A stretch of DNA of 64,000 nt from Desulforhopalus vacuolatus (GCF_016918505.1 NZ_JAFFPZ010000001.1:346427-410426); one strand, 5' to 3'; positions 27,205-35,897 are shown, counted from the stretch's first letter. Translations and numbers: made by a program. Notes: a model not told the origin generated them from the sequence alone.

Positions 27205-28353
27205 TTAGTAGACATGTTCGTTTTCAATCTCGTCAACGCTAATTTTAATGGAGTCCATTTTTCTCCAGACCACAATAATATAGGCCAGTACGACCGGGAT
27301 GAGCAGCGCCACATAACCCATTACGGTGAGAGTGTAGTGCGTTGACGACGCATTATGAATCGTCAAACTCGACTGCAGATCACTAAACGACGGGTAGAAA
27401 GCGGTGTCGTTAAGACCCGCAGTAAACAGCAGGGCAAGAGCCACAAGGAAGGTGCCGAGACCACCAAACCAGATACCGGTGCGCCCGATACCGAAACCTG
27501 TACGGGTAACACCTATAATGCACAGCAGCAAACCGAACACCAGCATGCCGAGAACCTTGGGCATGGCAAGAATATTACTGAGATATTTATACGCAACCAT
27601 GCTCACAACACCGTCTGCATCAACACCATAACCATCCATTATCAGCAGACCACCAAGGATATAGAGCAGAAAGGGCAGAGAGATCAGGAAGCTGACAAGG
27701 CACTGTTTGCGAGTTCGCTCTTCAAGTTCCCGATTCCGGGTGAAATCGATATTATTGATCAGATACATTGCTCCGAGAGTCCGCGCATTGAAGACAAGGA
27801 AAACACCAAAGCAGATATTGAAGACAGTACCGGCGCGAAGAGAAAGCGCCGCATCAAGACCGCGCAGCGGGCTGCCCCAGATGACCTGGTTGTATTCATT
27901 AAGGCTGAAGTTGGAACCGGTGAAAAATGTACCGAGAGCCACCCCAATGAGTAAAATACCGACGGAACCATTGATAAACAACAGTAATTCATAAAATCGG
28001 GAACCAAAGACGTTATATGGTTTCTTACGAAACTCGTAGCTGACCGCCTGCAGAATGAAGGTGAAAAGAATCAGCATCCAGACCCAGTACGCTCCACCGA
28101 AAGAGGTAGCGTAGAACTTCGGAAAGGCAGCAAAGAGTGCGCCGCCGAAGAGCACGAGGGTGGTAAAGGTAAGCTCCCATTTTCGTCCGAGAGAGTTGAT
28201 GACAAGGGATTTTTCCTGATCCGTTTTGGCGATCTTCCAGAGCAGCGTCTGACCGCCCTGTACAAAATTCATGAACAGGAAAAGTGCCCCGACTATAGAG
28301 CAGATAACCCACCAGATTACCTGCAACACTGAAGTATCCAGACTTCCAATCAT
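27205..28353 (-). CDS. cydB: Cytochrome bd ubiquinol oxidase subunit II
   Basis: A 382-residue integral membrane protein with about nine helices, matching CydB (E. coli 379). Family marks are VIWWVICSIVGALFLFMNFVQGG, the KIAKTDQEKSLVINSLGRKWE loop, FGAAYW-like AYWVWMLILFTFI, FRKKPYN, and NDTAFYPS near the C-terminus. It forms the oxygen-reducing heterodimer with CydA and structurally supports the heme site. Its start is one base after the cydA stop. The operon order is DUF4492, cydA, cydB, CydX-like on the minus strand. Confidence 0.95.
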   Translation of the reverse strand: MIGSLDTSVLQVIWWVICSIVGALFLFMNFVQGGQTLLWKIAKTDQEKSLVINSLGRKWELTFTTLVLFGGALFAAFPKFYATSFGGAYWVWMLILFTFILQAVSYEFRKKPYNVFGSRFYELLLFINGSVGILLIGVALGTFFTGSNFSLNEYNQVIWGSPLRGLDAALSLRAGTVFNICFGVFLVFNARTLGAMYLINNIDFTRNRELEERTRKQCLVSFLISLPFLLYILGGLLIMDGYGVDADGVVSMVAYKYLSNILAMPKVLGMLVFGLLLCIIGVTRTGFGIGRTGIWFGGLGTFLVALALLFTAGLNDTAFYPSFSDLQSSLTIHNASSTHYTLTVMGYVALLIPVVLAYIIVVWRKMDSIKISVDEIENEHVY

Positions 28354-28354
28354 T

Positions 28355-29884
28355 TTATTCGGCCTCCGGTCCCAGGTTGATTTGTTTGATCATAATGCCG
28401 ACTTCGGCAATAGCGAGAGCAGTGAAGAGCACAAGAAAGACAAAGAAAGTCACCTGAACATGGCCTGCGCCTATTTTTGTGGCCGCCACATCGGTAAGCA
28501 GCCTCCCCTGCATAACCCATGGCTGACGCCCCACCTCGGCAACAACCCAGCCAAACTCAGAGGCGAGAGACATGAGCGGGAAGCAGAGAAGCCCGAGCAG
28601 CTGCAGCCATACCTGACGATCCATGCTGCCCCGCCTGCTGAAAAACAGAAAGAGATACATCACGAAAATAATAAAGGATCCAACATATACCATGTAGTGG
28701 AAAGAGTAGAAGGCGGTGGACACCGACGGAACCGCATCGACAGGATCTTTCAAATATCCCCAGCCCATGTAGTCAGAGTTGGCGTCAAAACGCGTCAGGG
28801 CTTCAGCTTTGGCTGTATCATCACCAGCTTTTGCCGCCGCCTTCAGATCCTTCAGGGCAGCCACGGCACGTTTGCCTTTTTCCATTTTCTCGACAGCACC
28901 CATCACGTTATGTTCAGGATTCCCGTACACGAGATCATTAATACCGGGGACAAAGCCATTAAAGGTTCTGGTGGCTAAAAAAGAGAGACCTTTGGGGATG
29001 GAGATCTCATAATTAAACTCCGGCCCCTCTACACCCGGCTTCTTCTCCGGATTGAGAATACCAAAGGCAACAATGGACTGCCCTTCATGCCCATCATACA
29101 GACCTTCAACGGCAGCGAGTTTCATCGGCTGATGAATGGCAACATCATAGCCGGACTCGTCACCGGTGACTGCAGTGGCAATGGCAGCAATAAAACCGAA
29201 GGTGGCTGCAACCGCAATGGAACGCTTCGCCATCCTGATATGTTTCTTGCGCAGCAGATACCAGCAGGAGATCGTAATGACAAAGCAGGAGCCCACGACA
29301 AAACTGGAGGTCGTGGTATGGGTAAACTTGGAGATGGCCACGGGATTGAAAATCACCGAAAAGAAATTCTCCATCTCAAAACGGACGGTCTCCGGATTGA
29401 AATGCATGCCCACCGGATTCTGCATCCAGCCGTTGGCCACAAGGATCCACAGTGCGGAAAGACTGGAGCCAATGGCAACCATCCAGGTGGCAAAGAGGTG
29501 AAAACCTTTCGACACTCGATTCCAGCCGAAAAACATCACTGCAAAAAAGGTTGCCTCAAGAAAAAATGCAGCAATCCCTTCGATGGCCAGCGGTGCGCCA
29601 AAGATATCGCCCATCATCCATGAGTAGGTGGACCAGTTGGTACCAAACTCAAATTCCAGGATAATCCCGGTGGCAACGCCGATGGCGAAGTTAATACCGA
29701 AAAGAGTCATCCAGAAGCGGGTAAGCCGCTTCCACTCTTCGCTGCCTGTTTTTACATAGATTGATTCGAAAAACGCACACAGGAAAGAAAGCCCCAGGGT
29801 AATCGGGACAAACAACCAGTGATACAATGCCGTCAGGGCAAACTGCGCTTGCGCCCAGTTCACCGTGGCCAGATCAAATTCCAT
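28355..29884 (-). CDS. cydA: Cytochrome bd ubiquinol oxidase subunit I
   Basis: A 509-residue heme-bearing subunit. Visible are the heme b595/d ligand region TALYHWLFVPITLGLSFL, FGINFAIGVATGIILEFEFGTNW, the quinol-loop region (about 250-330), SFHYMVYVGSF, and GWVVAEVGRQPWVMQG. The Q-loop is of moderate length, closer to the short form. The enzyme reduces oxygen to water with quinol as donor. In strict anaerobes it mostly serves oxygen tolerance. GGAGG precedes ATG 29884. Confidence 0.96.
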   Translation of the reverse strand: MEFDLATVNWAQAQFALTALYHWLFVPITLGLSFLCAFFESIYVKTGSEEWKRLTRFWMTLFGINFAIGVATGIILEFEFGTNWSTYSWMMGDIFGAPLAIEGIAAFFLEATFFAVMFFGWNRVSKGFHLFATWMVAIGSSLSALWILVANGWMQNPVGMHFNPETVRFEMENFFSVIFNPVAISKFTHTTTSSFVVGSCFVITISCWYLLRKKHIRMAKRSIAVAATFGFIAAIATAVTGDESGYDVAIHQPMKLAAVEGLYDGHEGQSIVAFGILNPEKKPGVEGPEFNYEISIPKGLSFLATRTFNGFVPGINDLVYGNPEHNVMGAVEKMEKGKRAVAALKDLKAAAKAGDDTAKAEALTRFDANSDYMGWGYLKDPVDAVPSVSTAFYSFHYMVYVGSFIIFVMYLFLFFSRRGSMDRQVWLQLLGLLCFPLMSLASEFGWVVAEVGRQPWVMQGRLLTDVAATKIGAGHVQVTFFVFLVLFTALAIAEVGIMIKQINLGPEAE

Positions 29885-29915
29885 CAGATCCTCCGTAGTT
29901 GTACTTCAAAAAATA

Positions 29916-30155
29916 TTACTCTTGCGCCGTACCCGTTATCTGTTCGGCAACGTAGTCGGCCCTCTGCTGGTCTGTAGAAAAATTTGTCCCGAGAAAATCT
30001 GGGAAAAAAAAGAGCCTCAAGACCGCAAACATAATGAAAAGTTTCAACCCGATGATCAGCCACAGGGTTTTACCAACCTTCATGCGTCTGAAACCATCTC
30101 TGTAGAAACAAAATATCCGCAGCGGCAATCGAAAAAGGAATGGCAATTGAGACAT
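29916..30155 (-). CDS. DUF4492 small membrane protein, cyd operon
   Basis: A 79-residue protein with a basic amphipathic N-terminus (RIFCFYRDGFRRMKVGKTLW) and one strong membrane helix (LIIGLKLFIMFAVLRLFFFP). It ends in a polar tail with a YVAEQI element. This is the DUF4492 pattern, a family repeatedly found directly ahead of cydAB in Bacteroidetes and delta-proteobacteria. It lies 31 bases ahead of cydA on the same strand, so it is probably the first gene of the operon. A role in assembly or stability of the oxidase is inference. Confidence 0.85.
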   Translation of the reverse strand: MSQLPFLFRLPLRIFCFYRDGFRRMKVGKTLWLIIGLKLFIMFAVLRLFFFPDFLGTNFSTDQQRADYVAEQITGTAQE

Positions 30156-30416
30156 TTTTCTTTTTCCTCTTATTCGGAAGGTACCCGGAAATCATATTCA
30201 CCTGCGCCCCCGCCAACCCCTCTTCATTCGTGGTAAAAACTCATGTAAAGATACCCGCTGTAATTTACAGGCGTCAATAATAATAATTATTATTTCCACA
30301 GATTTCCGTTCACCTTCCTGTCATTTTTCGATTTTTTTTTAGTCCGCTTTTCCGGCAGCAGTAAAAGATTTCCCGGGATACAAGGAGAAAACGAGACAAA
30401 TCAGGGGGCGCAATGC
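30156..30416. other. Promoter gap of the cyd operon
   Basis: An AT-rich gap between the first gene of the cyd operon and the htpX terminator. It must hold the minus-strand cyd promoter. The only striking element is the palindrome at 30276-30294 listed separately. No small gene was found. Confidence 0.5.
30276..30294. promoter_or_regulatory. Fur-box-like palindrome upstream of the cyd operon
   Basis: The 19-mer AATAATAATAATTATTATT agrees with the classical Fur consensus GATAATGATAATCATTATC at 15 of 19 positions and is a near-perfect palindrome. It lies about 120 bases ahead of the DUF4492 start. It is also a simple (AAT)n tract, so chance is possible. Confidence 0.3.
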
Positions 30417-30444
30417 AAAAAAGGCCCGCTGTTTCCAACGGGCC
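30417..30444 (-). terminator. Rho-independent terminator after htpX
   Basis: On the minus strand, GGCCCGTTGGAAACAGCGGGCC is a hairpin with a 7-base stem (one mismatch region in the loop) followed by TTTTTT. It lies about 35 bases after the htpX stop at 30478. [Stem arms are GGCCCG and CGGGCC.]. Confidence 0.85.
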
Positions 30445-30477
30445 TGAACATCCTGTCATATCCTACAGTTCTAACTT

Positions 30478-31341
30478 TTACTGCTGCTTTTCCAGCGCGG
30501 CAATCCGATCTTCCAGCGGCGGATGGCTCAGGAAAAGATTGGAGAAACCGCCTGTCTTCGGGCGAATACCGAAAGCTGCCATCTGATCCGGCAGGTGACT
30601 CGGTTCATGGCTTGACTCCAAACGACGCAGGGCCGCCACCATCTTTCCCGGTCCGGTGAGGAAGGCAGCCCCGCGGTCTGCCTCAAACTCACGCCGGCGG
30701 GAAAACCACATGACAATAATCGTGGCGAAAAGGCCAAAAACCAGCTGCAGTATCGTAGCAACAGCCATATAACCGAAAAAGCCCAGTCCTTCTCCCTCGT
30801 CATCACTCAGAGCATTGCTGATAATATTGGCGATAATACGGGAAAAGAATATTACGAAGGTGTTGAGCACGCCCTGAATCAGCGACAGGGTTACCATGTC
30901 ACCACAGGCAACGTGGGTGATCTCGTGACCGAGAACAGCCTCAATCTCATCCTTGTTCATGCCCCGCAGCAGACCGGTCGAAACTGCTACCAGCGCCGAA
31001 TTTTTATTCATTCCGGTGGCAAAGGCATTCATGTCCGGAGAGTCATAGACAGCCACCTCAGGCATGCCAATCCCCGCTTTCTGTGCCAGCCGGTTGACAG
31101 TATCGACCAGCCACCTTTCCGTCTGGTTTGAGGGCGCCTCAATAACCTGCGCACCCACTGAGCGCTTTGCCATCCACTTGGACAGTGCCAGTGAGATGAA
31201 AGAACCGCCAATGCCGAAGATTGCGGACATCACCAGCAGTCCCGAAGTCGTTCCCTGGTCAAGTCCGAACAGGCTCATGACAATACCGACCAGCACAAGA
31301 ATCGCGAGGTTGGTGCCGAGATACAGAACAATTCTCATCAT
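30478..31341 (-). CDS. htpX: Membrane zinc metalloprotease HtpX
   Basis: A 287-residue M48 protease that degrades damaged inner-membrane proteins. It has two N-terminal helices (about 3-22 and 34-54), the catalytic [12 protein letters not shown] (HExxH), a second membrane pair (about 155-215), and the third zinc ligand in [16 protein letters not shown]. The tail [15 protein letters not shown] is typical. The length equals that of known HtpX (about 290). GGAGACACATCA precedes ATG 31341. It may share a transcript with the YqeY gene upstream. Confidence 0.95.
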   Translation of the reverse strand: MMRIVLYLGTNLAILVLVGIVMSLFGLDQGTTSGLLVMSAIFGIGGSFISLALSKWMAKRSVGAQVIEAPSNQTERWLVDTVNRLAQKAGIGMPEVAVYDSPDMNAFATGMNKNSALVAVSTGLLRGMNKDEIEAVLGHEITHVACGDMVTLSLIQGVLNTFVIFFSRIIANIISNALSDDEGEGLGFFGYMAVATILQLVFGLFATIIVMWFSRRREFEADRGAAFLTGPGKMVAALRRLESSHEPSHLPDQMAAFGIRPKTGGFSNLFLSHPPLEDRIAALEKQQ

Positions 31342-31399
31342 TGATGTGTCTCCTTTTTTAAATTACACCCTTAAGTGCATCTGCAGAACAACCGGTACC

Positions 31400-31801
31400 C
31401 TAAAGACTTCCCAGTACTTTTTTCACTGTGTTCCCATCCACCCGGGCCCCAAAATGCTGCATAATCGGCTTCATCGCCTGCATCTTGTTCCCGAAATCCG
31501 CCAGGTTGACATGAGCGTCAATCCACGCCTTGATATCTTGTTCACTGGCCTGCTGCGGCAGATAACTTTCCATAATGGTGATGTAGGGGGAAGAGGCGTC
31601 CTTCTCTCCTTTCGCCTCAAGCAGCTCCTTCTCCGATTTGATCAGTTTTTTCACGATGGCAATGACCTGCTCATCGCTCAATTCCTTCTCGCGCTGACGG
31701 GCAAATTCCCCGATGAGGATACGAACAGCACTGACTTTTTCAGTCTCTCTGGCCTTCATGGCATTTTTCAGATCAACTTTTAAATCTTCCTGTAATGACA
31801 T
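31400..31801 (-). CDS. GatB/YqeY domain protein
   Basis: A 133-residue helical protein of the YqeY family (usual length about 147), related to the tail of GatB, the tRNA amidotransferase subunit. Motifs are LKVDLKNAMKARETEKVSAVR, SDEQVIAIVKKLIKSEKE, and YITIMESYLPQQASE. The C-terminal part FGNKMQAMKPIMQHFGARVDG is also typical. YqeY proteins may interact with tRNA; the function is not settled. AAAGGAGTAG precedes ATG 31801. It is 58 bases ahead of htpX on the same strand. Confidence 0.9.
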   Translation of the reverse strand: MSLQEDLKVDLKNAMKARETEKVSAVRILIGEFARQREKELSDEQVIAIVKKLIKSEKELLEAKGEKDASSPYITIMESYLPQQASEQDIKAWIDAHVNLADFGNKMQAMKPIMQHFGARVDGNTVKKVLGSL

Positions 31802-31884
31802 TCCTACTCCTTTTTTCTATAGATTTTTGTAGTTTGTGGATACAATCGAAAGACATAATAATACTCTTTTAGTGGAAAAAAAAC

Positions 31885-32277
31885 ATGGACTGCCTCGCAT
31901 TTCTTGCCGAACAAAAAATCAATGAAGCCCTGCGCAAAGGGACTCTTACCCCGGAACGACTCAAGGGAAAGCCACTGGAACTTGAAGATGACAGTTTCGT
32001 CCCCGCTGAGTTGAAGATGGCGTATAAAATTCTTAAGAACTCTGGCTACCTGCCACCAGAGGTAACGGAACGTCGGGAGGTCGAACGACTTGAAGACCTC
32101 ATCGAACAGAGCGAAGACGAACACGAACGCCTCAGACAGATGAAGAAGCTGCAAATTCTGATGATGAAGGTCGATGCCCGACGCGGGTTCCGTTCGAAGA
32201 TCACGGAGCAGGAGGGATATTACAGACAGGTGGTAGAACATATAACAACACACAACGGAGGGGAAAAAAATGATTGA
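31885..32277 (+). CDS. DUF1992 (DnaJC28 conserved domain) protein
   Basis: A 130-residue protein with the DUF1992 domain over residues 1-75: FLAEQKINEALRKGTLTPER, LKGKPLELEDDSFVPAELKMAYKILKNSGY in outline. The rest (80-125) is a charged coiled coil. In many proteobacteria this domain occurs as a short protein of 110-150 residues; its role is unknown. It starts close to a divergent YqeY gene, so the 83-base gap holds both promoters. Its stop overlaps the sirtuin start by 8 bases. Confidence 0.85.
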   Translation: MDCLAFLAEQKINEALRKGTLTPERLKGKPLELEDDSFVPAELKMAYKILKNSGYLPPEVTERREVERLEDLIEQSEDEHERLRQMKKLQILMMKVDARRGFRSKITEQEGYYRQVVEHITTHNGGEKND

Positions 32278-33025
32278 GATCACCGGCCCGGGAACCAACC
32301 TTGAAGAAGCAGTAAAACAGTTCCGCGCTGCCCGTTTTCCGCTCGCCTTCACCGGCGCGGGGATCTCCGTGCCAAGCGGTATTCCCGATTTTCGCAGTGA
32401 GAAAGGGTTGTGGACGAAATACAATCCGGAAATGTATGCCACACTGGACGCCTTCCTTGAAGATCCCAAAAAGGTGTGGGACATCTATCGTGACAGGGGC
32501 AGAATGCTTCTCGACAAGAAGCCGAACAAGGCACACCTCGCCCTCGCTGAAATGGAAAAAGCAGGACTGCTTAAAGCGGTTATAACGCAAAATATAGACC
32601 GCCTGCATCAGCTTGCCGGAAGCTCTATGATTCTGGAGATACACGGGAATTTTGGCCGTCTGCAGTGCCTTGAATGTGGCAACAAAATGCCGGTCAGTGA
32701 AAAACTGCTTGAAACCAGACCGTTTCCCGTCTGCGAACTCTGCGGATCGCCGCTGAAACCGGACATCGTTCTTTTTGGTGAGGGAGTTCGGCAGATGGAG
32801 GCAATTCAGACGCTGATAGTATCCTGCGACCTGCTGCTGGTAATCGGTACCTCCGCCAATGTCTATCCTGCTGCGGCACTGCCGACACAGGTAAGAGAGA
32901 ATGGCGGACTGCTTTATGAGTTTAATCTTGAACCTGTGTTGCAGAACGCCGACTACTGCTTCTCCGGATCAGCGGTAAAGAGTCTGCCTCTGCTGATGCA
33001 GGGCCTGAAAAACAGCGTACTTTGA
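32270..33025 (+). CDS. cobB: NAD-dependent protein deacylase, sirtuin
   Basis: A 251-residue Sir2 protein. It shows FTGAGISVPSGIPDFRS (NAD site), ITQNIDRLHQLAG, the catalytic His in ILEIHGNFG, and a zinc site formed by CLECG and CELCG. PDIVLFGEGV and VIGTSANVYPAA complete the fold. It removes acyl groups from lysines using NAD. The LFGE variant and lack of a long N-terminus suggest class U/III-like bacterial sirtuins. ATGA-type overlap with the DUF1992 gene implies coupling; GGAGGGGAAAAAA is the ribosome site. Confidence 0.92.
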   Translation: MIEITGPGTNLEEAVKQFRAARFPLAFTGAGISVPSGIPDFRSEKGLWTKYNPEMYATLDAFLEDPKKVWDIYRDRGRMLLDKKPNKAHLALAEMEKAGLLKAVITQNIDRLHQLAGSSMILEIHGNFGRLQCLECGNKMPVSEKLLETRPFPVCELCGSPLKPDIVLFGEGVRQMEAIQTLIVSCDLLLVIGTSANVYPAAALPTQVRENGGLLYEFNLEPVLQNADYCFSGSAVKSLPLLMQGLKNSVL

Positions 33026-33374
33026 AAACAGACGGGAAAAGGGAGACAGGAGACGGGAGACCCTGTTTATCCATTCGTAATCACAAAAAAAGATGTCCAC
33101 GCAGTCTCGCTCTTTGGTCAATACAAAATGTAAATGGTATAATATGGCGTGTATTGTTTCGCTGGCCATCCGGTCTTTCGCTTTCCGTTTTTTGCTTTTC
33201 CCTTTCTCCTGCCTCCTGCCTCCCCTTTTCCATCCTTTCCGTTTTAAATTTTAAAAATCTTTATTCAAGGTGCCCTTAAATGTTTTTGCCTTCCTTCGCG
33301 TTTCTTAGCGTTCTTCGCGGTAAAAAATGCCTTACCGCCTTTTGCTTTTTCCCGTTTCCTGCCTCCCGGTACCC
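33026..33374. repeat. Intergenic mosaic repeat fragments
   Basis: Right after the cobB stop, a heptad tract (GGGAGACAGGAGACGGGAGA, from 33045) leads into TATCCATTCGTAATCACAAA and the family end AATACAAAATGTAAATGGTAT (33141). A second stretch has TTTCGCTGGCCATCCGGTCT (relative of 26935-26960), CTCCTGCCTCCTGCC, TTATTCAAGGTGCCCTT and CTTCGCGTTTCTTAGCGTTC. No gene is supported. Confidence 0.75.
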
Positions 33375-33980
33375 TCAACTGAAAGTAACCACCTTATCGG
33401 CATTTTCCGTCGCGAGAACGATATCGAGCATGTTGGTCAATCCGCCGACGCCCTTATCTGCTGTCAGGCCGAGAAATTCCATGCAGGTCCCGCAGGAGAG
33501 TATAATGGTACCCGCCTTTTCATACTCTTTAATCTCTTCAAGCACCGGAGAATCTTTACAGGTCAGTCGGACCCCGCCATTGACAAAGATGAGCTGCCAG
33601 AGACTCGGCCCCATCTCATTGAGCGTCTTGACATAGCTCACCATCAGTTTACGGCCCAGTTCATCGTCGCCGGTGCCCATCCTGTCACTCATGATCAAAA
33701 CCAGCACCTTCGCTTCTCCCTCTATTACCTTTGCGGCTGCAGGTTTCACGGCCGACAGAGGCTCCTCCCCTTCCAGTGTTCCCAGAACCCGGAAGAGATC
33801 GCCTTCGGCGGTATCACTCACTGCATAGCCCCGACTGCCAAGGAAGCGGGAAACATTTTCCACGGCAGCCGCATTATCCACTATAACCTCAAGAGAGCCG
33901 GGTGCCTCTTTTTCAACAACTTCTCTCGCCTTTAATACCGGCGCGGGACATGTCAGCCCGCGTGCATCAACAGATGCCAT
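33375..33980 (-). CDS. yedF: Selenium metabolism protein YedF
   Basis: A 201-residue two-domain protein. Residues 1-75 are a TusA/SirA-like domain with VDARGLTCPAPVLKAREVV (the conserved CPxP cysteine). Residues about 95-200 are a DsrE-like domain with LIMSDRMGTGDDELGRKLM and IILSCGTCMEFLGL. This domain pair is the YedF family that occurs with selD in selenium-using bacteria. A role in delivering or binding reduced selenium or sulfur is likely but not proven. It is on the same strand as selD, 292 bases downstream, with a repeat between them. Confidence 0.9.
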   Translation of the reverse strand: MASVDARGLTCPAPVLKAREVVEKEAPGSLEVIVDNAAAVENVSRFLGSRGYAVSDTAEGDLFRVLGTLEGEEPLSAVKPAAAKVIEGEAKVLVLIMSDRMGTGDDELGRKLMVSYVKTLNEMGPSLWQLIFVNGGVRLTCKDSPVLEEIKEYEKAGTIILSCGTCMEFLGLTADKGVGGLTNMLDIVLATENADKVVTFS

Positions 33981-34005
33981 AATTCACTCCAAAATTTAAT
34001 TGTTT

Positions 34006-34244
34006 ATACCATTTACATTTTGTATTAACCAGAGAACGCAAAGAGTAAAGATAGAACAACATCAATTTTGCCTTTATTCGCACGTTTAGAGCTTTCCTTT
34101 GGCAAAAAGTTTTTCGCTGTTCCGTCTTTTGCTTTTTCCCGTCTCCCGTCTCCTTTCTCCCTTTTCCCGTCCCCCTGCCTTTACATTCGCCAATAGAAAG
34201 TGAAAATGGCATTGAGTAAGGTCACAACTTAAGAGGAATAGTAT
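34006..34244. repeat. Mosaic repeat between selD and yedF
   Basis: A compact, near-complete family copy. One end is ATACCATTTACATTTTGTAT (34006) and the other is AACTTAAGAGGAATAGTAT (34244). Inside are TTAACCAGAGAACGCAAAGA, AGCTTTCCTTTGGCAAAAAG, CGTCTCCCGTCTCC heptads and CAATAGAAAGTGAAAATGGC. It is inverted relative to the copies at 3610 and 10152 and about 240 bases long. It probably split an older selD-yedF operon. Confidence 0.85.
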
Positions 34245-34272
34245 TACTCATCGAAACCGCTGCAGCGGGATC

Positions 34273-35310
34273 TCAACATAACGTTATTCCCGCGTTATTA
34301 CTGCATACAGTACCGATCACGGCAGAATCCTCCAGCCCGGCGTCATGCAGCCGCGCCACAACTTCGGCTGCATCTCCCACACGGCAGCCAAAGAGCAGAC
34401 CTCCCGAGGTCTGCGGGTCAAAGAGAATGTCACGCAGTATTGGGTCAAAACCCTCCAGCCCCTTCACCATCCACTGGCGAAATTCACGGTTACGGTGTGC
34501 TCCCACGGGAACCAGCCCCATGGCAGCATAATTATATGTGCCAGCGAGTATCGGCACAGCAGCGGTGTCCAGCTCTACCCGACATGTTCCTTCCACCATC
34601 TCTCCAAGATGGCCAAGCAGACCAAAGCCGGTGACATCGGTACAGGCAGAGACGTCAAAGGCACGTACTACCTCAGCCGCAGCAGCGTTGAGAGTCGCCA
34701 TGGTTTCCGTCACCATCTTCACCTCCGCCTCGCTGGCCAGTCCACCCTTGATGGCGGTGTTGAGAATTCCGGTACCAATCCCCTTGGTAAGAATCAGCCT
34801 GTCTCCTTCACGCAGTCCCTGGTTTTTCCATATCTTTTGTGGATGGACATAGCCCGTTACCGAGAGACCGTACTTCGGCTCTTCATCCTCCACACTGTGC
34901 CCGCCAAGAAGTACCGCCCCGGCCTCACGTACCTTCTCCGCCCCACCGGCAAGCATCGCCTTCAGCGGCTCCAGGCCCATGGTTTCAACGGGCCAGGCGA
35001 CGATATTCATTGCCGTTTTCGGTACACCCCCCATCGCATAAACGTCCGACAGTGCATTGGCCGCAGCCACTCTGCCAAAATCGTAAGGATCATCAACAAT
35101 GGGCGTAAAAAAATCCACCGTCTGAATCAGGGCGAGCTCGTCCGACACGCGATAGATCCCTGCATCATCCGCCGTTCCCTTACCAACCAGCACGTTCTCA
35201 TCCGTTGGGAAATCAAGTCCGTGCAATGCTTTCTCCAGGTCCCCTGGAGTTATTTTGGACGCTCAACCTCCGCCGATTGTACAGGCGGTGAGACGAATCT
35301 GCTCAGCCAT
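34273..35310 (-). CDS. selD: Selenophosphate synthase, selenocysteine-containing (UGA readthrough)
   Basis: A 345-residue enzyme making selenophosphate from selenide and ATP. From ATG 35310 (AGGAGAAAAC upstream) the frame reads MAEQIRLTACTIGGG, then UGA at 35265-35263, then ASKITPGDLEKAL. The SelD active site is CxxGGG-C/U-xxK, so the UGA falls exactly on the catalytic Cys/Sec position, with Lys three residues later. The body shows LVGKGTADDAGIYRV, TVDFFTPIVDDPYDFGRVAAANALSD, GGHSVEDEEPKYGLSVTG and TDVTGFGLLGHL. A gene call from the first downstream ATG (35226) would miss the active site. selA, selB and selC are not in the window. Confidence 0.95.
35233..35249 (-). promoter_or_regulatory. Candidate bacterial SECIS hairpin in selD
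   Basis: On the minus strand, 13 bases after the UGA, CTCCAGG-GGA-CCTGGAG forms a perfect 7-base stem. This places the loop about 20 bases from the UGA, within the range known for SelB-dependent bacterial SECIS elements, and the loop has the G residues expected. It is also coding sequence. Confidence 0.75.
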
Positions 35311-35706
35311 GTTTTCTCCTGATCCTGAAATTTAAATTATGGGTACCCTGGGTTCACGTTATCGAGAAATCAATGTAATACCTGGCGAACCTGCTTTCCA
35401 ATTGGAAAATTCTATCTCACTTCTTACGAAAAAAGGCAATACCAATAAGGAAGACTCCAGCTCTTATTTTCAGAAAGGAAAACAGAGAACCATCTTTGAA
35501 AACAACACCAGAGGCACGCTCTGCACAAAGAATTTGAGCTAACAGGATATCTTGAAAAAAGGAGGAAAAAAGAGCAGAAGATTGAAAGGATACATTCAGG
35601 TGGTAAAGCACCACAGACCGTACTTGTCGTTTTACAGCCGATACAGTAGGCTGAAAACAGGGGCGATATCGCCAAAACACGGAACCTTATCACAAAGGAA
35701 ACGACA
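35311..35706. other. Divergent gap between selD and rubredoxin
   Basis: This gap separates the divergent selD and rubredoxin genes and must hold both promoters. A perfect 14-base palindrome, TTTCCAATTGGAAA, lies at 35395-35408 and could be an operator. A purine-rich tract (AAAAAAGGAGGAAAAAAGAG) is near 35555. Short frames on both strands lack recognisable domains and are not called. Confidence 0.5.
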
Positions 35707-35886
35707 ATGGCAGAACCAAAAGATATGTATCAATGCCAGACAAGCAACTGCGGCTACATCTACAATCCCGACAAAGGGGATCGCAAAGGGAAAATCCCCA
35801 AAGGGGTTACATTTGAGGATCTGCCCGATGACTGGAAATGCCCTATATGCGGAGCCAGTAAAAAGGCATTTAAAGCCCTTGGATGA
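35707..35886 (+). CDS. Rubredoxin with CX4C first cluster motif
   Basis: A 59-residue iron protein: [20 protein letters not shown] at the start, [18 protein letters not shown] at the end. The four Cys ligands of the single Fe are present, but the first pair is C-x4-C (CQTSNC) instead of the usual C-x2-C. A similar spacing is known from a second rubredoxin of Desulfovibrio desulfuricans. Rubredoxins pass electrons to oxygen- and superoxide-reducing proteins in anaerobes. ACAAAGGAAACGACA precedes the ATG, and a terminator follows 12 bases after the stop. Its partners are not adjacent. Confidence 0.95.
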   Translation: MAEPKDMYQCQTSNCGYIYNPDKGDRKGKIPKGVTFEDLPDDWKCPICGASKKAFKALG

Positions 35887-35897
35887 GCTGGGACCGG

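Noticed and set aside
35226..35310. SelD start at the ATG 35226 downstream of the UGA
   Set aside because: It would remove the ATP/selenide active site; the upstream ATG with AGGAG and the Sec codon fit the family.
34345..35322. 325-codon plus-strand frame opposite selD
   Set aside because: Shadow; the minus strand encodes SelD once the UGA is read as Sec.
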